Shown here: piece by piece, positions 6,901 to 10,965 of the stretch | Layout of the letters: every line of letters begins with the position of its first letter | Numbering within the stretch: the stretch's first letter is position 1 | Source: Coprinopsis marcescibilis | Lineage: Eukaryota > Basidiomycota > Agaricomycetes > Agaricales > Psathyrellaceae | NCBI GenBank assembly: GCA_004369085.1 | Contig: ML210625.1 | Location: 1 to 10,965 of the forward strand | DNA: 10,965 nucleotides | Reading direction: 5' to 3' | Position numbers and translations under genes: made by a program | Notes under the pieces: generated by a model | What the model was told of the DNA's origin: nothing | Seen by the model: only the letters and a program-made list of their open reading frames with translations | Databases searched by the model: none

Positions 6901-7657
6901 ATCGGTTGTACTGGTGGCAAAGTATGTGCCAACGAACTCTGCGTTCCCCTGTCTAATCATGGAGTGTGCGTTATAAGCGCACCAGTGGCACCACCAAAGG
7001 AAGCTCAGCCTGACCATCCTGACATCACACTCCCCAAGGCCACAGGTATAGAGCCCCCCACGTCAGTGCAAGGAGCCTCCATGCTGACGCAGGTCGCGAC
7101 TGCGAATATTCACAACTCCCAGCTGACTACCACAAACAACATCTACCATGTCTCCTTTGGCAAGTGATATACATGATGTCCTAATCTTCAACATGTGCTA
7201 AGACTCATTATTATGGTTTCAGAAAGAGCCCCACAGGATCAAGAACACATTGACGCACTAGTAGCAGAAGTAGACCAGCTCAAAGAAGAGTGAACCAAGC
7301 TAGAAGGGAAACTTGCAGAGGTGGCAGTCAGAGAAGAGGTTAGACTCATGTTACATTCATAATTTGAAGTTCTTCATCTTAATTCTTTTTGTTTCAGGAT
7401 CTTGCAAGGCGTAAAGTGCATCATTATATCCGTGTCTTACCATTAATGGTACTGGGACGTATTGTCTAACTAACTACTACTCCATAGGGAATCTTTGCAG
7501 GAAACCACAAAGACTTGAGTTTGGCTGAAGCCACAATGCACAACAGCCCCGTTATATCAAGGAGAGAAAAGGTGCAAACGAATGCGGCATACCCAATACC
7601 CAGTAAATCTAATACCACTTATTCCTACAGATACTGCGAAAGCTCTTCTGCTTTTGA
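6901..7657 (+). pseudogene. Unidentified spliced coding remnant with coiled coil
   Basis: No recognised family. One frame is open from 6901 and runs through a Pro-rich segment and ANIHNSQLTTTNNIYHVSFG to 7163. Two 59-bp introns (7164-7222, GTGATA...TTTCAG; 7339-7397, GTTAGA...TTTCAG) join exons in frame to give QDQEHIDALVAEVDQLKEE, a stop (TGA 7291-7293), then TKLEGKLAEVAVREE and DLAR, a clear heptad-like coiled coil. A further intron (7411-7500, or ending 7487) and another 59-bp one (7572-7630) are plausible; the frame then stops at 7655-7657. No ATG start fits, so upstream exons are missing or degraded. It may be a separate gene or a fused tail of the preceding Hsp70-like gene. The single TGA in an otherwise clean splice pattern suggests recent inactivation. 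Intron placement is from splice consensus only. Confidence 0.5.
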
Positions 7658-8050
7658 GCTTCAGTTTGAACACTTTACCTCAAGCGCTTGATCATTCAAA
7701 TGCGGATTAAATTCAAACCAGGAGCTCTAGGCCGTCCCCGTCATAGCTCATGCAGTCTGGTACTACTATAAGATTCACATGATATGATGCAGCAGGGGCT
7801 GAAGCAAAAGTGAAGTCAAGAAAGAATTAGAGTCACGACTCTAGGCCTCCCCACTCATATGATGTTCTAAGGCTTTTATACCCTGAATCTTCGACTTTCA
7901 ATGTTCCGGGACAGTAAGCAATCACCCAAAAGGGTGCTAGATAACAGAAGGCATACATACTGTGATCACCTCTTGAAACGTTTCGAAAGTCGGAATGTAT
8001 TTTGCATTGTTGTTTTGCTGTTTTGTGGAGGTGTGGCCCTTGGAACGTTG
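7658..8050. other. Intergenic host sequence, nothing recognised
   Basis: About 390 bp between the coiled-coil remnant and the LTR of element B. ORFs here are short and without recognisable motifs. Bases 8046-8050 (CGTTG) would be one copy of the target-site duplication of element B; the other copy is outside the window. Confidence 0.5.
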
Positions 8051-8578
8051 TGTTACGACGCAAGGCGAGTAGTACGCCTTAGTCGTTGGTCGATAGTTGA
8101 CGATAAGATCAAGACGATAGATCGTCGAGATGAACGAGTGGGTCGAGGAAGTCGAGACGAGCTAACGTCAAGACGATTGAGTTTCTAGAGGATTCGAGTG
8201 AGACGATCCGTTGACGAGAAGACTAACAAAAGTCTTATTCGAGAACTATCGAATGAACAAAATAGAAACGAGATCGAAACTAATATACAACTACCTATTA
8301 AGGTAGATATTTATACATACTTCTTATCTCTTATCGATATTATCGATAAGTTCCACCCGCTATCTTTCTATAAATAAGGAAAAAACTACTACATCATATC
8401 CACGTGTCCGTTATCTCTCTAATAATATCCCCAAGCTCCGGTTTGACAGTTAGGGGTATCAATAGATTCGTTATCAAACATACCAAACTTCCGAAAGTAT
8501 TCCATCTGTATCTCCAAATAATCTTCATCAGTAAGTTCCCGTTCATCGTCATGTTCCACTGTTGGAAGTGGTGTAACA
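8051..8578 (-). repeat. 3' LTR of element B
   Basis: Plus-strand sequence begins TGTTACGACG and ends GGTGTAACA, giving a perfect 6-bp terminal inverted repeat TGTTAC/GTAACA over 528 bp. The sense start (8578) directly follows a G-rich polypurine tract, as expected for a 3' LTR. A minus-strand TATAAATA lies at 8315-8308. The LTR is rich in small palindromes: CTACCT-ATTA-AGGTAG (8291-8306), CTTATCGATA-T-TATCGATAAG (8330-8350) and AAGGCG-AGTAGTA-CGCCTT (8062-8080). AGACGA recurs four times (8112, 8155, 8171, 8201). The 5' LTR of B is outside the window, so the boundaries have not been compared with a second copy. Confidence 0.75.
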
Positions 8579-8590
8579 TTACCCCCGTTC
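8579..8590 (-). promoter_or_regulatory. Polypurine tract of element B
   Basis: Sense strand GAACGGGGGTAA sits directly before the LTR start TGTTAC at 8578. A G-rich purine run abutting a TG dinucleotide is the expected plus-strand primer for a Ty3-type element and supports the LTR boundary. It lies 22 bp after the stop codon of the extra ORF. Confidence 0.65.
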
Positions 8591-8611
8591 TGGATTTGAA
8601 GCCTCCTGGCT

Positions 8612-9934
8612 TCAGTCTCTGTGATCGTCGTAGTTTCCATACTCGTCGAAATCGTAGGCGTGAGAGTTCCAGTTGTTGTCATCGTCGTCGTCATACCTAA
8701 AACGTGCGCCCTTAAGGCGATTGGGGTAAAGCTTGTTGAGACGACATTTGTCGTCGTCTGGGAGATGGCGAGGGGCTTCTTCTCCACAAGTTTGACACTC
8801 GTACTGATGGGGACAGAGGGCTTTGAGGTGGCGGTCTGATCGACAGGTGAAACAAAGCTTCTTGCCGTCTCGGGTAGTTGGAGGTGGTCGAGGGGTTCGG
8901 GTTGTTCCAAAATTTGGAATACGATTTTCTTGACATGTCCGAACGGTAGAAGATCCCGGAGTAGGACTCGTCCACGTATCTTGTTGTTGTCCTTCATTTC
9001 GGATAATGGAAGTTGGGTCGGCGAGTCCGATCGATAATAAAACGGTTTTCTTGGGTCGTTTGGAAGTCGACTGTTTTCCCCCTTTGACCATTGGAGAAAA
9101 ATGTTGTGTAGTTTTGTGGGAGTTTCTAGTCGGTCCTCGATCGACTTCTTTTCCTTTTTCTGTTGTTCGGGTGTCGGTTGTCAAGGTCGATCGATCGGGT
9201 CTTGATTGAGAATTTGCTGATTTTGAGAGATGATTCTCTCGAGGTTGGTTGGTTCCGCATGTTGGCGAAGGTCGGGGAGGGGGTGTCGGATTCTGGGGAA
9301 GGGGTTTCTTGATTGAGGGTCGAGTTATCTCCACAATGGATCCGTCTGACTTTACTGTTTCTTTCTCCAGTTTATTCTCGCAATGTTTCTTGTCGCATCG
9401 CATTAAGAGATAAGTCCATGATTCTTGAAGAGTTCTTCCAAATGCGTCGAGGTCGGTAAATTGTTGTCGGAGATCGTGAAGGAGTCTTTTCGTATCTTGA
9501 ATTGATTCGCATAGTCGTTCTCGTTGATATACGAATTGTTGAAAAGAGAGGTATGTGTCGGCATCTGCATTGCCCGATTGATCTTGATCTCCATTCATCG
9601 GGTCGAATTTGTCGGTTGGAATAGAGAAAAACTGGTCGGATCCAATAACCCGATAGTACCATTCGGCAATTTCTTCCTCTTCTTTGTCAATAGCTGTACG
9701 GAATGTACCATCGAAGCCTTCTCATCGAGGGTGATTCTTAATGGGTGGGTGTTCAAATCGTTTGGGTTGGTAGAGTGGGTGATCGTAATTCGCATATTTT
9801 GCATTTTGTTTTCGTTCGAGTTCATCGTCCGAGTTGGTCGGATATTCCAGGCCGTATTTTCCTGGTTGGTGAGGAGTTGGGAAGATGAGCTTGTCGGAAT
9901 AGACGGGGTTGGTAATTTCGATGTTTTGAGACAT
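8612..9934 (-). pseudogene. Extra zinc-knuckle ORF downstream of pol in element B, one in-frame stop
   Basis: One reading frame of about 440 codons from ATG 9934 to TGA 8614-8612, interrupted by TGA at 9724-9722 (codon 71). The next ATG (9598) would still give 328 residues. Segments: a Tyr/Pro-rich start (EITNPVYSDKLIFPTP); EEEEIAEWYYRVIGSDQFF after the stop; a helical, likely coiled-coil region; a proline/basic linker (QNPTPPPRPSP); then a CX2CX4HX4C zinc knuckle (CFTCRSDRHLKALC, 8854-8813) followed by a second Cys/His cluster (CQTCGEEAPRH...C, to 8744); and a tail rich in Asp, Tyr and Asn. Zinc knuckles bind nucleic acid and are usual in Gag, but this ORF lies after pol, in the position where some elements carry env. 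No signal peptide or membrane segment is seen. It may be a duplicated Gag-like or RNA-binding accessory protein, or the gag of a second, truncated element. Confidence 0.7.
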
Positions 9935-10001
9935 GGTTGAAGTGAGTTGTGGTGGATAGTTGATCTGGGTAGATTGAAGTTCTGGTGTCGATTGTTCTTG
10001 T

Positions 10002-10009
10002 CTTTTATA
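10002..10009 (-). promoter_or_regulatory. Internal TATA box for the extra ORF of element B
   Basis: TATAAAAG on the minus strand at 10009-10002, 75 bp before the ATG at 9934; the pol stop codon TAA (10007-10005) lies inside it. The leader is rich in A and C up to CTTCAACCATG. The arrangement parallels element A (TATA 66 bp before the ATG), but the surrounding sequence is unrelated. Function is inferred from spacing. Confidence 0.5.
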
Positions 10010-10644
10010 ATCGATGTAACTTCTTGTAATCTTCCAAGATCCGTGTGGCGTTAATCAAATGACGCGGAGGTTCCCATGATGCTTCAGATAACAGGTATCC
10101 TTTCCATTGGACGAGGAACAGATGACCTCTTCCTCTCTTTTTGTGGTTAATAATCGACTCCACTTCGTATTCTTCTTGTCCATCGATAAGGTCAGGTGGT
10201 GGAGTGGAGTGGGAAGGGCCGTACATGTCGGTTTCTGTATATGGGGACAGCCAGATCGTGTGAAAAACGTCGTGAATCTTCCATTGATTCAGTAGGGCGA
10301 GGCGATAGGAAACTGGTCCGATGACTTCTGTTATTTCAAAGGGGCCTTCCCGTTTTGGTCTTATCTTGTTGGAAAGATAACGTCGGTTGAGGTTCTTCGC
10401 TTCCAGCCACACTTTATCGCCAAGTTTGAAAGGTTTGACGTCATTTTGTGATCTGCTGATCATCCTGTTTCTGGCTAGTTCGTGAGCGGCAATTGCTTCT
10501 TTCCGTGATAGGGTAAGATCCGTCATTCTTTCTTCAACTGATGGAATGTTCGTTTGTTCGAATGCTTCTGGGATGCCTTGTGGTTGTAATCCCATGATCA
10601 ATTCAAATGGTGTCTTCTGATTGTCCGCATGTCGTCGGTTGTTA
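10005..10644 (-). CDS. pol: C-terminal part of chromovirus B pol (integrase end, GPF module, chromodomain)
   Basis: About 212 uninterrupted codons from the transposon junction at 10644 to TAA 10007-10005. They start within the integrase C-terminal region (NNRRHADNQKTPFELIMG, aligned with element A NSRRHADRIHSPFKLILG), pass through AIAAHELARNRM and VWLEAKNL, the GPF module (KREGPFEITEVIGP) and the WKIHDVFH motif, and end with a complete chromodomain: EEYEVESI, FLVQWKGY, SEASWEPPRHL, ILEDYKKL. Y, W and Y occupy the aromatic-cage positions used by HP1-type readers of methylated H3K9, so heterochromatin-directed integration is likely for this lineage (family knowledge). An ATG at 10667 lies inside the Tc1 transposon and is not the real start; the upstream catalytic domains were separated by that insertion. 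Confidence 0.9.
10643..10644. other. TA target site of the Tc1/mariner insertion
   Basis: The pol B frame runs cleanly up to TA at 10643-10644, and the transposon starts with CAGT at 10645. Tc1/mariner elements insert at TA and duplicate it. The second TA would be at the far end of the transposon, outside the window. Confidence 0.75.
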
Positions 10645-10651
10645 CAGTAGC

Positions 10652-10670
10652 CAACAAAACCCTTCAAGTG
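10652..10670. repeat. Subterminal inverted repeat of the Tc1 end, outer arm
   Basis: CAACAAAACCCTTCAAGTG matches the reverse complement of 10833-10851 at 18 of 19 positions, 162 bp apart. The pair could be two transposase-binding sites within one transposon end, although classical IR/DR elements carry direct rather than inverted copies. It could also fold as a hairpin. Confidence 0.6.
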
Positions 10671-10832
10671 TTTTGCACTTTCACATTTGGCACCTTATAG
10701 CATGATAAATAAAACATTTAAAATTTCGAAAATATTATGCAAGCTAGAACTTCATATGATCTACCATCATGCCAAATTTGATGGGGATCAAATTAATTTT
10801 GATGGTGCTATAGATGATACAAAACTGTAACT

Positions 10833-10851
10833 CATTTGAAGGGTTTTGTTG
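10833..10851. repeat. Subterminal inverted repeat of the Tc1 end, inner arm
   Basis: CATTTGAAGGGTTTTGTTG is the inverted partner (one mismatch) of the outer arm at 10652-10670. It lies 31 bp beyond the transposase stop codon, between the coding region and the terminus. Confidence 0.6.
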
Positions 10852-10881
10852 CATACATTTTTTAAGGGTATTTATTGGAAT

Positions 10882-10965
10882 TCAGTACTTAGTATAGCCT
10901 CCTTTGGCCCTAGCTACTGCTGCAAGCCTTCTGGGCATACTCTCTATGAGGTTCTGACATACATC
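10882..10965 (-). CDS. Tc1-type transposase, C-terminal 27 residues
   Basis: The minus strand from the window edge reads DVCQNLIESMPRRLAAVARA then KGGYTKY and TGA (10884-10882). The pattern LIESMPRRL...A..A.GG.TKY followed by a stop is the conserved C-terminus of Tc1-family DDE transposases, which cut and paste their own element. The catalytic domain and DNA-binding domain lie outside the window, so intactness cannot be judged; this piece is undamaged. Confidence 0.85.
   Translation of the reverse strand, partial: DVCQNLIESMPRRLAAVARAKGGYTKY

Larger units (their letters stand above)
8051..10644 (-). mobile_element. Ty3/gypsy chromovirus B, 3' part only
   Basis: Read on the minus strand: integrase C-terminus, GPF module and chromodomain, then an internal TATA box, an extra zinc-knuckle ORF, polypurine tract and 3' LTR. 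It belongs to the same broad group as element A but a different lineage: the shared pol regions are clearly diverged, and the LTRs show no obvious similarity. Its 5' portion is cut off at 10644 by a Tc1/mariner insertion; the rest of pol, gag and the 5' LTR would lie to the right of that transposon. Confidence 0.85.
10645..10965 (-). mobile_element. Tc1/mariner transposon, one end, inserted in pol of element B
   Basis: The element begins CAGTAGCCAACAAAACCC after a TA; CAGT is the usual Tc1 terminus. It contains the transposase C-terminus on the minus strand (10965-10882), a minus-strand AATAAA (10876-10871) just after the stop, and about 230 bp of terminal sequence with a subterminal inverted repeat. 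It is the youngest visible insertion, because it interrupts chromovirus B. The other end is outside the window. Confidence 0.85.

Noticed and set aside
6964..7167. ORF starting at 6964 as a complete small gene
   Set aside because: Its first codon is GTG and the frame is open upstream to 6901; the end runs into a splice-donor consensus, so it is an exon fragment.
7833..8063. Minus-strand 76-codon ORF
   Set aside because: No motif or promoter support, and it runs across the LTR B boundary.
8051..8393. Shorter LTR B ending at ACA 8393
   Set aside because: It has only a 3-bp terminal inverted repeat and no polypurine tract, whereas 8578 gives a 6-bp repeat and an adjacent G-rich tract.
8419..8640. 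Acidic, natural-looking C-terminus (minus strand) that might continue the extra ORF of B through a frameshift
   Set aside because: A G-rich polypurine tract (8590-8579) and the TGTTAC LTR start at 8578 lie between; the ORF has its own stop at 8612 just before them. The downstream frame is therefore inside the LTR and probably a chance ORF.
8621..8839. Plus-strand valine-rich ORF and the other overlapping ORFs opposite the extra ORF of B
   Set aside because: They are antisense or frame shadows of the zinc-knuckle ORF; the Val runs mirror its Asp codons.
1..10965. tRNA/rRNA genes, CRISPR arrays, bacterial operon signals
   Set aside because: None seen on either strand; introns and TATA boxes indicate a eukaryote.

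Overview
The window reads as transposon-rich DNA from a basidiomycete fungus, most likely an Agaricomycete. Three things point there: Ty3/gypsy chromoviruses of the Tf1/Tf2-like type, a decayed gene of the divergent Hsp70-like ATPase family that is expanded in mushroom-forming fungi, and spliceosomal introns of 51-59 bp. This assignment is inference; no host marker gene is present.

Layout, left to right. (1) 1-5942, minus strand: chromovirus A. Its 5' LTR is at 5489-5942. After it come a self-priming primer-binding site (5477-5487), gag (5438-4311, one in-frame stop), pol (4293-958: protease, reverse transcriptase, RNase H, integrase, GPF module, with the chromodomain cut by a TGA and its remainder reaching 829), an internal TATA promoter (687-750) and an extra ORF (628-14). 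The 3' LTR would lie left of the window. (2) About 5943-8050: host DNA. It holds the 3' part of an Hsp70-like pseudogene (plus strand) that abuts the LTR of A, a second spliced coding remnant with a coiled coil (6901-7657), and about 390 bp with nothing recognisable. (3) 8051-10644, minus strand: the 3' part of chromovirus B, with its 3' LTR (8051-8578), polypurine tract, an extra zinc-knuckle ORF (9934-8612, one in-frame stop), an internal TATA overlapping the pol stop codon, and the end of pol with an intact chromodomain. (4) 10645-10965: one end of a Tc1/mariner transposon inserted at a TA in the integrase region of B; the last 27 transposase residues are visible.

The most interesting points are these. 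Two divergent chromoviruses share the same unusual plan: a separate ORF after pol, with its own TATA box 66-75 bp before the ATG. In element A the internal promoter resembles the U3 core of that element's own LTR. Element A also carries an exact 11-nt complement between its predicted RNA 5' end and its primer-binding site, which is the Tf1-type self-priming arrangement. Damage to the elements and the host pseudogenes is dominated by changes that look like G:C to A:T transitions (CGA to TGA stops, and G-to-A changes at catalytic motifs).
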